DNA of 64,000 nucleotides from Halopseudomonas oceani (lineage in GTDB: Bacteria > Pseudomonadota > Gammaproteobacteria > Pseudomonadales > Pseudomonadaceae). A program made the translations under genes and the position numbers. This document shows, in pieces, positions 9,029 through 18,264 of the stretch. The stretch covers positions 1-64,000 of the forward strand of contig NZ_PPSK01000015.1 of the NCBI RefSeq assembly GCF_002903165.1, read 5' to 3'. Position 1 is the first letter of the stretch. Every line of letters begins with the position of its first letter. The notes beneath the pieces were generated by a model. That model saw only the letters and a list, made by a program, of their open reading frames with translations. It searched no databases and was not told the DNA's origin.

Positions 9029-9367
9029 TAATTCATTTTATGGGAGCCAGAGGACGGAGGGTTGACTATGGCAAAACGCCGTATACCACGCCCTAGCAGC
9101 CAGCGCCTCGGAAGAGATAGGCCGCTATGCGTTGTCAGGGATTTTTGGAGCTAAGCATACGCTCTCTCAGGCACCGGACAATTCATTTGTCTCCAAGACA
9201 CAAGCCGCTTACCAACACTGTCTTTTCAAATGCCGACTAAACGGCAGTTGGAGCCTCCCCTACTGCAGTCAGCATACACGCTCCGGACCGCAGAGCAGCG
9301 GTCGAAACACTGTTGCGCTGGCCCCCGTTATAGCCGGAGCGTCCAACGGGAGCAGCTACTCAGGGCC
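9029..9367. other. Intergenic region, nothing recognised
   Basis: About 340 bp. A 28-codon frame starting at ATG 9068 (MAKRRIPRPSSQR) could be the stump of a degraded gene downstream of the AlpA-like regulator, but it has no identifiable family. Confidence 0.3.
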
Positions 9368-10807
9368 TTACATCCAAGCTTCTTCGTTTACCTGGAGTCG
9401 AGCATAATAAATAATCGCTACAGCCGGAATAAGTGCTGAATAACCAGGTTTAATTGCCGTCTTCAAGTCGATCACCAGTCTACTCGCCTTTCTATGCGCT
9501 TCTATCAAAGTGCCGATCTTACTATTCGAGGCTAGCAAAAGCCTGACTCCAGGCAGTGCCAGCGATGACGATGGCTCTCGCGGCTGGAAACTAGAAGTCA
9601 ACGTAAGGCGCTTGGAAAGGTCATCGACCGCTTCTAGGTAAGTAATTTGAGACACTCGTTTCATCTGAGAGGCAGTCGCGCTTGCCAGTGGATGCCCATT
9701 AGAAAAATAATTGCGAAAGAAATAGCTTACCAGCCTCTCCTCGTACTCAACAACTCTCGCACAACCGTACAAATTCGACGTCATACCGAAATGATCAGCG
9801 AGCATTTCTAGCACTTGTGAATAACGCAGCCCGTTACCTCTTACAAGATTTATTAGGCAATTCCCCGCGACCAACTGAAACTCTCGAGCAAACGCTAGCG
9901 CCTTATCAGGCTCACACTCATTAAACGATGCCCATGCACTGGTTTTAAGATACTTAACTGCAGCATCAAGCAAGCGTGATTCGGATTTTTTTAGCACTTG
10001 ATAAAGTACACAATCGCTTTTTGAGAAATCTTCTTCTGGCGGAGGTACCAGTCCGCCTGCCGGCCAAGACAAGGCAGAAAATTTAGATGCCTCCATAACC
10101 TCCCGGAGCTTTGGCCAGTAATCAGAATGCCCAAAACCATGCATATGCACATTCTCGAAGAGGCCAACCTCATTACGTCCAATACAAGTTTCGCCAACAT
10201 TCATTAAAAGTACACGATCACTTTTTGAGTATGCATTGATTAAGCGCCCACTCACACAGCAAAGCATCGCGGCAGCCTCGGAAGTAGAAACCTCAACCGC
10301 TGCAGCCATCAGCAATACATCTCCAATTTTAAAATATTGCCCAACTGCCCCTTCCTTCAAAGCAGTAGCGAGAACTCGGCCACCCAGCGAATGACCAATG
10401 AGGTTTACTTGTTCTACCTGAGGGTGATGCTTTAAAAGGTAACTTTCAAGTTGCTCCACAAAGACACGACCCATTTCCTCTGCCCTCAACCGGATTCGCA
10501 AAAAATGGGCTGCGCGATCTACACTTAATGCTGCCAAGCCCAATCTAGCGTCAAACCGAGCCGCTACTGCGAGGTACCTTTTACTTCGGCGATCTAGCCG
10601 GGAATAATGGCCTGAGGGCCAAAATGCAAGAATGTTGAGTTCCTCGTTAAGCTCTAGAGGGATGCTGCGGAGTAGTGCTTGACGATCCGTTAGGTCATGC
10701 CCGGCTGAATAGCCGTGAAGGAAGATGTTAGCTTCTGTTTTGTCTACCTTACGTAGCGGCGTAAATTGGAATGAGTTGGCAGAGGTTGAAGAGGTCTTGG
10801 CTCCCAC
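9368..10807 (-). CDS. DUF726-like alpha/beta hydrolase
   Basis: A 479-residue protein starting at GTG 10807, with GGAG five bases upstream. The N-terminal half is an alpha/beta hydrolase: an oxyanion-hole segment FLHGYSAG (about residues 29-36) and a nucleophile elbow IGHSLGGR (about 138-145). The later stretch VSGRLINAYSKSDRVLLM matches the pattern seen in DUF726 proteins (V-GR-N-YS-nD-vL). The C-terminal ~210 residues are helical and unrecognised. Family members are thought to be lipases or hydrolases but substrates are mostly unknown. No signal peptide is seen, so a cytoplasmic location is likely. Not in an operon. Confidence 0.7.
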   Translation of the reverse strand: MGAKTSSTSANSFQFTPLRKVDKTEANIFLHGYSAGHDLTDRQALLRSIPLELNEELNILAFWPSGHYSRLDRRSKRYLAVAARFDARLGLAALSVDRAAHFLRIRLRAEEMGRVFVEQLESYLLKHHPQVEQVNLIGHSLGGRVLATALKEGAVGQYFKIGDVLLMAAAVEVSTSEAAAMLCCVSGRLINAYSKSDRVLLMNVGETCIGRNEVGLFENVHMHGFGHSDYWPKLREVMEASKFSALSWPAGGLVPPPEEDFSKSDCVLYQVLKKSESRLLDAAVKYLKTSAWASFNECEPDKALAFAREFQLVAGNCLINLVRGNGLRYSQVLEMLADHFGMTSNLYGCARVVEYEERLVSYFFRNYFSNGHPLASATASQMKRVSQITYLEAVDDLSKRLTLTSSFQPREPSSSLALPGVRLLLASNSKIGTLIEAHRKASRLVIDLKTAIKPGYSALIPAVAIIYYARLQVNEEAWM

Positions 10808-11165
10808 TTTTTCTCCAGTCTTAATTTTTGATGCTGCTGCCTTTTGAGATGGACAAGTGCCAATACGTCACGCCCTCGACAGCGCGCGAAGCGCCCGGAC
10901 AAGGGCTCATTCCGCCGGTTCGATTCCAGCGCTAAAAACCGTAACCAACTTAATCGGAAATCCAGCTACAAGCCGCGAAAACCCGAAGGGTTGAGTGACT
11001 ACCGATCTAAACTGTAGGCGCGCCGGCGTTGACGTTCAGCGTGAGCTGATCACGAAAATCCATTTACACAACACTCCTTTTTCGCACCTGCACCGACAGT
11101 GTGGTTTCAGCTCTGCGACGCGGCCCAAAAGCACTGAGGCGCGAATACTAAGTGCTTTCTCCGAA
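10808..11165. other. Intergenic region with a T-loop-like string
   Basis: No gene is convincing here. At about 10915-10937 there is a GGTTCGATTCC string flanked by near-complementary 5-bp segments, resembling the T arm of a tRNA 3' end, but no acceptor, D or anticodon arm could be matched. It might be an old attachment-site remnant; this is weak. Confidence 0.25.
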
Positions 11166-12655
11166 AATGTATGGCAAATCGCCAACACTGCACAACTGCC
11201 CTATCATGGGAGAACCAAGGGATGTCATCAAGCCATTAGGACATTCCGTTGCAGATTGACAGAGCAAGCCCCAAAGGGAATATTCTGTCTCGGTTATGTC
11301 GAAAAGGATCTTCGCCGCAATGCCCGACGCACTCACCCCTGACCAAATTGAATTTGCCAACTTTCTAGCAACGCTTTGGGACTCCCCCAGTGAGGGCCTG
11401 GCACTGCCACCGTGCTTTCCGGGGTCCTCTGAGGGGCTCCTGCACGCCTACCCCATAAGCAGACATAGAAACTGGAAGTCATGGCGCCAAGCGCAGCCCC
11501 GAGGCACGAAGCATTGGTGGTGTCAGTCTTTGAGTGATGCCGCCAGGAGCTACGCCTGGTCGTCGAACGAGAATGAGCAAGACTTTCTTGCGCTGGCAGC
11601 GGCGCTGCAGCATGCGCTTGATTGCGGTGACGACAAGCTCGCGTTAGACGCCTGTCTGGCAATATTCCGCTGGGGTGGCGTAGCAAGAACGCCAAAGGAC
11701 ACTTCCAGAAGATGGGTTACCGAGCAAGCAAGCAATGGCATGCTGTGCTCTAGCATCCGATCAGCGGTGGATCTGCTGGATCCAGCCCAAGGCCAGGCGC
11801 TGTCTGCATTTGACGGCAAGCGCCTGCTGATGAATTCAGCGATGACCAAGGTTTATGCTGCTGCTGCGCCAAGTAAAGTCATTATTTACGACGGCCGCGT
11901 GGGCGCGGCGTTAGCCCTACTGGCACGATACTGGCTGGAGAAACAGGGAAGCACATCAGTGCCTGTATCCCTAGCGTTTCGGAGTGCAAACGGCCAAGGC
12001 GGGCTAATGAGAAATCCATCCAAAGGAAGCCTGAAGTTTTCGAGCCTCTACGGCGGAAAGAATGGCGCTAAGCGCTGGGCGGAACTATCCCGGTTGGCTG
12101 CGGCGACTTTCCTTAAGATGCAAACCCTTAACAAGTCGATACCCGACATCGGCGAGGTCGAAAAGGCCATGTTTATGATCGGTTATAGAACCGAATATTC
12201 CCCCCCAAACACAGAAAAAACCAGCCAACAAGGACGCCCCATGCCCGAGAATAGCCAATGCCCTGAGGCTCGCGCCCAAGCTCAAAAGATCCTCCAAGAG
12301 GTGTGGCCAAAAATCGCACAGGGCGAGTACAGAACACCTGCTCAAAAGCGACAATTCAAGCTCGTTACCCGAGACGCCAACAGCGTTGAAGCTAACTTTG
12401 AGAAATCGTCACTAACGATCAGGCGCGACAGCTTTGTAGCGGCCCTTGCGTACCTGTTGGAACACGGCCACGGTCCTGGCAACCGTTGTGTGATTGGGGC
12501 GAACAACGTGCCCGCCAAAGCGAGCGAGCTTTGCAGACAATCAAGACAAACAGCACAGGGAACCTACGGCCCCTGCAACATCCGTTACATACTCCCAGTC
12601 TTACAGGGCGTAGGGGTAGTCGAAACTTATGAAGGCCGGCCAGCGACTGTTTGGC
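11166..12655 (+). repeat. Long direct repeat, copy A (~1.5 kb)
   Basis: From about 11166 to 12655 the sequence is nearly identical to 29763-31251 in the same orientation, including about 130 bp upstream of the shared gene. Homology ends within the last codons of the gene. The two copies bracket about 17-18.6 kb with the SbcCD-like and five-gene operons. Confidence 0.9.
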
Positions 12656-12666
12656 TGGCACGCTAA
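11296..12666 (+). CDS. Conserved hypothetical protein, paralogue A
   Basis: 456 residues from ATG 11296; an ATG at 11320 has an AAGGA upstream and could be the real start. Function is not recognised. The N-terminal ~300 residues include a helical region with WWCQSLSDAARSYAW, and a segment NSAMTKVYAAAAPSKVIIYDGRVGAALA (about residues 181-208). The latter vaguely resembles the helix-hairpin-helix/OGG-fold pattern 'TKvl...P..iyDsRva.aL'; this is only a suggestion. The C-terminal ~140 residues, from about CPEARAQAQ, look like a separate basic domain. About 95% identical in protein to the gene at 29892-31271, so one is a recent duplicate or both are kept similar by gene conversion. It stands alone on the plus strand next to leftward operons. 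Confidence 0.8.
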   Translation: MSKRIFAAMPDALTPDQIEFANFLATLWDSPSEGLALPPCFPGSSEGLLHAYPISRHRNWKSWRQAQPRGTKHWWCQSLSDAARSYAWSSNENEQDFLALAAALQHALDCGDDKLALDACLAIFRWGGVARTPKDTSRRWVTEQASNGMLCSSIRSAVDLLDPAQGQALSAFDGKRLLMNSAMTKVYAAAAPSKVIIYDGRVGAALALLARYWLEKQGSTSVPVSLAFRSANGQGGLMRNPSKGSLKFSSLYGGKNGAKRWAELSRLAAATFLKMQTLNKSIPDIGEVEKAMFMIGYRTEYSPPNTEKTSQQGRPMPENSQCPEARAQAQKILQEVWPKIAQGEYRTPAQKRQFKLVTRDANSVEANFEKSSLTIRRDSFVAALAYLLEHGHGPGNRCVIGANNVPAKASELCRQSRQTAQGTYGPCNIRYILPVLQGVGVVETYEGRPATVWLAR

Positions 12667-12692
12667 GCCTTTTCGCTGAGGGCGGTGTTGTT

Positions 12693-12721
12693 GACTCGTA
12701 ATGCGCGCAACGCTACGAGTC
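12693..12721. repeat. Inverted repeat downstream of paralogue A
   Basis: Perfect 8-bp arms GACTCGTA (12693-12700) and TACGAGTC (12714-12721) separated by 13 bp, 27 bp after the stop codon. It could act as a terminator stem, but there is no T-run. Confidence 0.4.
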
Positions 12722-12949
12722 GACACTCCAGCGCCCCCCCTGCCACCCGGTGAAAGCTGAGCCAGTCGAGATTGGGCAGCAGCATCTACTTCTAGGGCTC
12801 ATAATTAGAAAGGTCTTAGAGCTGCTTAATCGCTGGCGAGTAAACTACAGGACCGCAGAATTGCAGCCGCCAAGAAGTTGAGCCGCAGCGGAAAATGCTC
12901 ATCAAGGTGGCTAACTAGATCGCACAGATCGAGTAACCCTGCATCTAGC

Positions 12950-13192
12950 TCATTTTAGCCCCACACCTGCTGCAGTCGCCGCCACAATAAAGCCAACCCC
13001 GGAAAACATCGCGATGGCTGGCATACAGGTTCGCTGCCAGTAAAGCACCAGAAACACCAGGCACACCGGGAAAAACAGCACACAACCAATCCCCCACAAA
13101 ATGCTTTGGGCAAAAGCCAGCACATAGAACCATATAATACCAACTGCAAACAACGCGAAGCCGACGTAAACTAGGTAATCCATGAACTCCAT
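12950..13192 (-). CDS. Small Pseudomonas-type membrane protein
   Basis: 80 residues from ATG 13192, with AAGGAA seven bases upstream. It is almost entirely hydrophobic, with three predicted helices: LVYVGFALFAVGIIWFYVLA, ILWGIGCVLFFPVCLVFLVL and AMFSGVGFIVAATAAGVGL. The W-Y-VLAF--S--WG-GC-L--P pattern is one I associate with a small conserved membrane protein of pseudomonads of unknown function. It follows the PLD gene by 31 bp on the same strand, so it may be the last gene of the SbcD-SbcC-PLD operon, or an independent resident gene. Confidence 0.7.
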   Translation of the reverse strand: MEFMDYLVYVGFALFAVGIIWFYVLAFAQSILWGIGCVLFFPVCLVFLVLYWQRTCMPAIAMFSGVGFIVAATAAGVGLK

Positions 13193-13223
13193 GTAAATTC
13201 CTTTAAATCAAAAAGACAGCTCA

Positions 13224-14099
13224 TCACTTGGTGCGGAGATACTCGGTCGCCCAGTAGCGCAGGGCTGGAGAGGTCGCAGGATGGGATGACAGAACCTGAA
13301 TGAACCGGCGCACCTTCTCAATGGTTTTGGCATGTTTGGCACGCGCCAATACGTCCGCAGGCGTTGTAAAGTAGGGACAACTGTCAATCCGTGTTTGGAT
13401 TTTATTGCCGGCAGCAGTCCAGATGATGCTAGCCGCGTACGCTGGGTTCCAGACGCTTCTGCGAGTTTCTGGCTCGATAGCATCGGCGTAGATATTCTCC
13501 AGGTAGCGCGCAGCCATGCGGATTTTGTTACCGCCGGTAATGCTGCTTTTGAACAACTCCGCCTCTACTAACACAGGCGGGCGCTCATGCGTATCCGGTA
13601 CCGGGGCGCCCCCAGCTCCGCTGGCTTGCAACACGGCCCTGGCCTCAAACTGCAGTTCTGCCTCAAACAACACTTGCTCCGCAACCGGGAGGGCAGACTG
13701 CCAGTGCGCCTCAAACCAAGTTGTGACCTCCACAGCATCGACCAATACAGCAGCTTCGTGCCAACCAGCACCTGGTTCGGCGCCAATGCCCAAACCATTG
13801 GCCGAAAAATTGGCGGAGCCGACCAATGCCTGAGAAGCTCCGATAAAAACCTTAGCATGCAGGCCCGGCAAATAGCGTACCTCGACGTTAGGGCAAGTCA
13901 GTAACATCCTGATAACCGCAGGGTTGGTACCACCCTCAGTTAGGTTGCAAATGATCCGATAGCGTTTGGACGGATCGACCAGCTCGTCTGCCCCAGCCCC
14001 CCAGAAGGCAACCGCCACCCGCAAGGGGTCGCTCTCAGGCTGACTTTGCGTCAGGCGCCGAACCTCGGCCAGAATGGCAGGCTTTGCCCCCATAAACAT
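13224..14099 (-). CDS. Phospholipase D-like (HKD) nuclease-family protein
   Basis: 291 residues; starts at ATG 14099 or two codons later. A single HKD-type motif is visible: LHAKVFIGASQALVGSANFS (about residues 80-99), with the conserved H-K spacing and the G-SAN segment seen in PLD-family endonucleases. One HKD motif implies that an active site would require a dimer, as in Nuc and BfiI (family knowledge). The C-terminal ~150 residues are not recognised. It follows the SbcC-like gene by 16 bp and most likely shares its transcript, suggesting that a DNA-end-processing pair works with a second nuclease. Confidence 0.75.
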   Translation of the reverse strand: MFMGAKPAILAEVRRLTQSQPESDPLRVAVAFWGAGADELVDPSKRYRIICNLTEGGTNPAVIRMLLTCPNVEVRYLPGLHAKVFIGASQALVGSANFSANGLGIGAEPGAGWHEAAVLVDAVEVTTWFEAHWQSALPVAEQVLFEAELQFEARAVLQASGAGGAPVPDTHERPPVLVEAELFKSSITGGNKIRMAARYLENIYADAIEPETRRSVWNPAYAASIIWTAAGNKIQTRIDSCPYFTTPADVLARAKHAKTIEKVRRFIQVLSSHPATSPALRYWATEYLRTK

Positions 14100-14115
14100 T
14101 AGCTTCGCTCCAAAA

Positions 14116-16764
14116 TTATTCTGCCCCAGCGGTTTTTAGCCCCGCCATCTCACGAGCCCGTATACCCAAATCCTGCCAGTTTTCCGGATGGCAACTGAAC
14201 AACAAAATTTGATGCCGTTGAGCAGCATCAAATAGAACGCGCTTCATCTGAGCTAATCGCTGGGTATCGCTATGCACCAACGCGTCGTCAAGAATGATCA
14301 GCGTGGGTTTCCCCGCTTCCTGCAACATGTCGGCGTAGGCCAAACGGCTGATTAACCCCATTTGCTCCCTTGCCCCAAAGCTCAGAGCTCCCAGAGCCTC
14401 ATGAAATGCATCACCGCGGGAGCCACGAGCTAGCTGAACAGGTTTCAAGTGCTCATCGACAACCAGCGAGGCCTGGGGAAACAGTAGCTGCAGATAGTGA
14501 TTGAGGTGTTTCTGCAGCGGTGCCTGCAAGCGCTGAGTTAACTCTTGGCGCTTTTCCTGAAGCAAGCGTTGCAGCAATGAAAGCGCATCCGCTCTGCGCT
14601 CGAGTTCATCCAGTCGCCCCCGAGCGGCTTGCAGCGTGGTTTGGACTTCGGCGCTCTGCTCTTCAAGCCCCTCAGCCCCCATCACTTCAAGACGCACCCT
14701 GAGATCTTGAATTTCCCTATCGCGCTGACGGCTGGCGTGTTCCGCGGCGTCTGCACTCAACTCCAGCCGCTTGATGTCCTGCTCCAAAATATCCGGACGG
14801 GCTGCTTGAATTTCCTGGCTACGCTGTTCCAGCGACTGCTCCAGACGCCGCTGCTCAAGTTTCAACATACCCAATTGCTGAAGCAGTTGTTCTTCTCGGG
14901 CTCTGGTTGCGGGGTCATCCACCTCGCGTTGTAACCGCTCACACTCGCCGCTGAGGTGTTGTACCTGCTGCGCAAGGACTGCTACCTCACGGCGCTGATC
15001 AGCCAAGGCTACCTCAAGGCTGCTCAACCGCTCTGTCGCAACGCTAAGCTGCTCCTGCGCCAAGTCGACAGTGGTGACGCTGTCACTTGCAGAGGGCATC
15101 TGGTCAAGCTGGTTTTGCGCGTGCTCTGCACGCTCCCGCAGGGATTGCACTGTTTGCGCCAATGCGTCGGTGCCATCGGGTGCCAGCTGTGCAATAGCCT
15201 TCTGCAGACTACCGATTTCGCCCTCTAGCCTCTGCGCCAGCACCGCGTTGTCTTCAGCCTGCTGAAGATCGGCGGCTCCGAGCCGGTCCAGCAGGGCAAG
15301 GCGCTCCTGCTCGTATTGCCGCTGACGCTCAGCAGTAACCGCGAGGTCGGTGCCGCCCGGGTAAATTTCCAGCCGGCCAACGCCTTCAATTTCCAATATG
15401 CCCGGAACAGACAAAAGCTGCTCCGACGCGCCCTCGATAGCTACGCCGTTAAGTTTCGCAACCTGCCCTTCATGGAATTGATAGCGCAACCTAGTAGCCG
15501 CTGTTTGCTGCCGAATCTGTAATCGATCCAGTTCTTGCGCTACCACCTTTAACTGCTTCAGCGCGGCCGGTTCAACAACCAGGGCTGCCAGCTGCGCGCG
15601 TTGCTGCGCCAAGCTCGCGGCCTCGGACTTCGCCTGCTCCAGCTTTTGCTCGGCATCATGCAAGGCGCTCTTAAGCAGCTGCAGGGCAGATTGCCGTTCA
15701 CACCGCTGTTCTTGCAGTCGGGCCAGTCTGAGCTGCTCCCCCGCGGCCTGGCTTTGACTTTGCGCTTGCTGCAAACGCTGCAACAGAGATGGCTCAAGAG
15801 CCTGCTTTTCTGCCAGCGACTGAGTGGCGCCACTCAACTCACGCTGGCGCTCGGCAAGCAGCGCCTGGCGCTGCGAACCCTGCTGCAGGCTTTCACTATA
15901 TAGTCGCTGGCTCTCTTGATTCTGCTGCAACTCACGGTGTTCTCGATCCTGTTCGCTCTGCATAGCCTTGATTGCCTCAAGCTGCTGCATTGCCGCCTTG
16001 GCATCGGCCCTGAAGATCAACCAAGGTTTGCTGTCATCCTGCTTTTGAGCAATCAGGAGTTCCCCTAGACGATCAACCTGCAAGCGGTAGCTATCAACTT
16101 TATCTAGCAGCTCAGCATGATGGCTTTCCAGCTCCGCGACATGCTTGATCGCCTTGGCTAGCTCGCCGGTTGGCTTGTCGGTGGACGCGGTCCTGAGCTT
16201 GCTACGCTCCTCCCGCACTCGCTCAAATACGGCATCGCCGATGGAGCTGGTGAGTTCGCTTACATTCCTGCCAAGGGCCGACTGTAAATGCGCCTCGGCG
16301 CTATCTACCGCGTCGTTAATCTCCTGCCCCTGCCCCTGCTCTACCCACAAGAGGCCTGGAATTCCCCAATGCTTAGGCTTGCTGGCACCGCTGCCTGCGA
16401 ATTCGTAGCCCAACAGAGTACTGAGCTGATCTTCTGCTTCCTCACCACTGCAAGATCGACCTCCGATCTGCAGGTCGCATCGCTTTTGCCGCAGAAAGCG
16501 TTTGTTGAGCTTCCAATGCTCGTCTTGCCATTCAAATTCGATCGCCACTTCAGGCGCTGCCGAGGAGTCACCCCAGGGTCTCAGATCCTCAACACTGCTG
16601 GACTTATATCGTTCGAAAAACGCGGCTCGAATTGCGCGTACCAAGGTGCTTTTGCCAGACTCATTAGGGCCGACGAACAGATTGATCCCCGGTCCAAGGT
16701 CACGGACTTCAAGCGGCTGGCGAAACTGCCGCAACTGCTCAACACGTATGGATTGAACCTTCAT
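14116..16764 (-). CDS. SbcC/Rad50/YhaN-like ATPase
   Basis: 882 residues from ATG 16764. The N-terminus has Walker A VGPNESGKST (about residues 32-41). Long heptad-rich coiled coils run through about 190-400 and 480-760. The C-terminus has an ABC-type signature region (ALSFGAREQMGLI), Walker B LIILDDALVHSD and a His-loop-like LLFSCHPE. These are the halves of an SMC-type ATPase head. I find no CxxC zinc hook between the coils; a non-coil insert with GILEIEGVGRLEIYPGG occupies the middle instead, closer to YhaN than to canonical SbcC. It overlaps the SbcD-like gene by 4 bp (ATGA), so the two are almost certainly translated together as an Mre11-Rad50-like complex that trims DNA ends. Confidence 0.85.
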   Translation of the reverse strand: MKVQSIRVEQLRQFRQPLEVRDLGPGINLFVGPNESGKSTLVRAIRAAFFERYKSSSVEDLRPWGDSSAAPEVAIEFEWQDEHWKLNKRFLRQKRCDLQIGGRSCSGEEAEDQLSTLLGYEFAGSGASKPKHWGIPGLLWVEQGQGQEINDAVDSAEAHLQSALGRNVSELTSSIGDAVFERVREERSKLRTASTDKPTGELAKAIKHVAELESHHAELLDKVDSYRLQVDRLGELLIAQKQDDSKPWLIFRADAKAAMQQLEAIKAMQSEQDREHRELQQNQESQRLYSESLQQGSQRQALLAERQRELSGATQSLAEKQALEPSLLQRLQQAQSQSQAAGEQLRLARLQEQRCERQSALQLLKSALHDAEQKLEQAKSEAASLAQQRAQLAALVVEPAALKQLKVVAQELDRLQIRQQTAATRLRYQFHEGQVAKLNGVAIEGASEQLLSVPGILEIEGVGRLEIYPGGTDLAVTAERQRQYEQERLALLDRLGAADLQQAEDNAVLAQRLEGEIGSLQKAIAQLAPDGTDALAQTVQSLRERAEHAQNQLDQMPSASDSVTTVDLAQEQLSVATERLSSLEVALADQRREVAVLAQQVQHLSGECERLQREVDDPATRAREEQLLQQLGMLKLEQRRLEQSLEQRSQEIQAARPDILEQDIKRLELSADAAEHASRQRDREIQDLRVRLEVMGAEGLEEQSAEVQTTLQAARGRLDELERRADALSLLQRLLQEKRQELTQRLQAPLQKHLNHYLQLLFPQASLVVDEHLKPVQLARGSRGDAFHEALGALSFGAREQMGLISRLAYADMLQEAGKPTLIILDDALVHSDTQRLAQMKRVLFDAAQRHQILLFSCHPENWQDLGIRAREMAGLKTAGAE

Positions 16765-17873
16765 GCCTGCACCTCCGCGTCCTTGCTCAGCAAGCTGGCC
16801 AGCAGCACGAGGGCATCCTTGGCGACTGGGGAATCACCCTCGAGGTCGCGTAGCTCGGCAATAACGTCACCCAGGTAACCGTCTGCGCTCAACGCGGCTA
16901 TATCTTCGTCTGTGGGCTCAAGACGCAAGTCTTTAACATCACAGTCGACGCTACGACAGCGAGCCTGCGCGACCGCGAGCGCACGCTGCAAACGAGCCTG
17001 ACCGGCGAGATCGGTTTGCCCTGAAACTTTCAGACTGAGCACTGAATTGGGCTCCAGCTCTTGAAGGCGCTCGATCAGCACATCCAAGTCGCTGGCGACT
17101 TCGAGCTGAGCACTCCATTGGAGCCAGATAAACTGCCCTACCTGCCTTGTAGACAGCACCGAAGGCTCGCCCGAGGCCGGCAAGTCAACCAATACAACCT
17201 GACCAGCCCCATTGTCCTTGAAGCGATCGGGCTCCGGAGTGCCGCTGTAAACCGTGCGCTGGTCGACCTGCTTGAATCCGTGCCAGTCGCCCAAAGCCAA
17301 ATAGTCAAGATGCGCGGTTGCCGCGCGGTCAGCAGCAATCGGGTTGTGGGAGTCGACATCCTCATGCAGCAAGCCCTGCACGCTGCCATGGGCCAACCCG
17401 ACTCGTAGAAGCCCTGCTGGTGTCTGCGCGCTGTCAAACCAGGCAGTCAGATCATCGTATGTCTGACGCTGGGTCAATGGCGCGCCCAAAACAGCAATGC
17501 CTTGTTCTTCCAGTACCAGCACACCCGGTTCTTTGATTACATGAACATTGGCTGGGATGGCACCGATGCGCTCAGCACGATCCCAAACGCTTTCAGCCAG
17601 AGCTGCATCATGATTTCCGGGCAACATAATCCAAGGGCCGGTGAAGGCGGATGTAGCATTGAACAAACGCCGAATGGTCAGTTCGCTGACGCCCTGCGCA
17701 TCAAAAACATCCCCAGCCACAAGCACCGCATCAACGTTTTCAACCGCCGCCAGCGCTGCAATTTTTTCAACCGTGGACGTCCGCGCTGCCGCCAATACCA
17801 CAGCATCTTCCACCTCGAATCTGCTGTACTGCCGACCGATCTGCCAATCAGCGGTGTGTAAAATCCTCGCCAT
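16761..17873 (-). CDS. SbcD/Mre11/YhaO-like exonuclease
   Basis: 370 residues from ATG 17873. The full calcineurin-like metallophosphoesterase motif set is present: HTADWQIG (residues 6-13), AGDVFD (about 54-59), PGNHD (about 84-88), LAHG (about 157-160), and ALGDWHG with SGTPEPD (about 193-218). These ligate two metal ions in Mre11-type nucleases. A C-terminal capping region follows. It is first in a leftward operon with the SbcC-like ATPase and a PLD-like protein. The host chromosome should have its own SbcCD, so a second copy in an accessory island next to a PLD nuclease suggests defence or element maintenance. Confidence 0.88.
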   Translation of the reverse strand: MARILHTADWQIGRQYSRFEVEDAVVLAAARTSTVEKIAALAAVENVDAVLVAGDVFDAQGVSELTIRRLFNATSAFTGPWIMLPGNHDAALAESVWDRAERIGAIPANVHVIKEPGVLVLEEQGIAVLGAPLTQRQTYDDLTAWFDSAQTPAGLLRVGLAHGSVQGLLHEDVDSHNPIAADRAATAHLDYLALGDWHGFKQVDQRTVYSGTPEPDRFKDNGAGQVVLVDLPASGEPSVLSTRQVGQFIWLQWSAQLEVASDLDVLIERLQELEPNSVLSLKVSGQTDLAGQARLQRALAVAQARCRSVDCDVKDLRLEPTDEDIAALSADGYLGDVIAELRDLEGDSPVAKDALVLLASLLSKDAEVQA

Positions 17874-18264
17874 GGGTCCCTTGTTCTCCTACTTCGGGTG
17901 GGCGCCAGCCGGGCTAAACCCTACTGGCTATCTGGCCAAGCATGAACCCTATGCAACAACCGTCGGGACGTCCAGATTGGCTATTCGTACAGGTAAAGTT
18001 TTGGGACAGGAGCTGACGCATGACTACTGACCAAACAGAGCCTAGCCCAACGTCGAGCAGCAACTTCATTATGAGGGGGCATCTATCGCTTACGGCACTT
18101 GCAATTCGGATCTCATTGCCAAGCAACATTATTTGACTTTTCTTATCGATCGTATATGAAGGTAACTTGGTAGTAAGATCACAACACGCTGGCATGGCCT
18201 TTGACCCGAACGATTTCAGACATCTAAAGTCCGCCACTCCTGACGAAACCTAGGAGGACATTCC
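17874..18264. other. Divergent intergenic region
   Basis: About 390 bp between the leftward SbcD-like gene and a rightward gene. No coding frame here is convincing. It should carry promoters for both directions; a strong AGGAGG ribosome-binding site lies at about 18251-18256. Confidence 0.4.

Noticed and set aside
10900-10940. tRNA gene or tRNA-derived attachment site
   Set aside because: Only a T-loop-like GGTTCGATTCC string is present; no cloverleaf could be built around it and one T-stem pair mismatches.
13224-17873. Reading the SbcCD-PLD operon as the known HerA-NurA-Mre11-Rad50 archaeal module
   Set aside because: No HerA or NurA-like gene is present and the ATPase lacks the zinc hook; resemblance is limited to the Mre11/Rad50-type pair.
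17914-18237. Minus-strand ORF of 107 codons upstream of the SbcD-like gene
   Set aside because: No ribosome-binding site and low-plausibility sequence; the region is better explained as divergent promoters.
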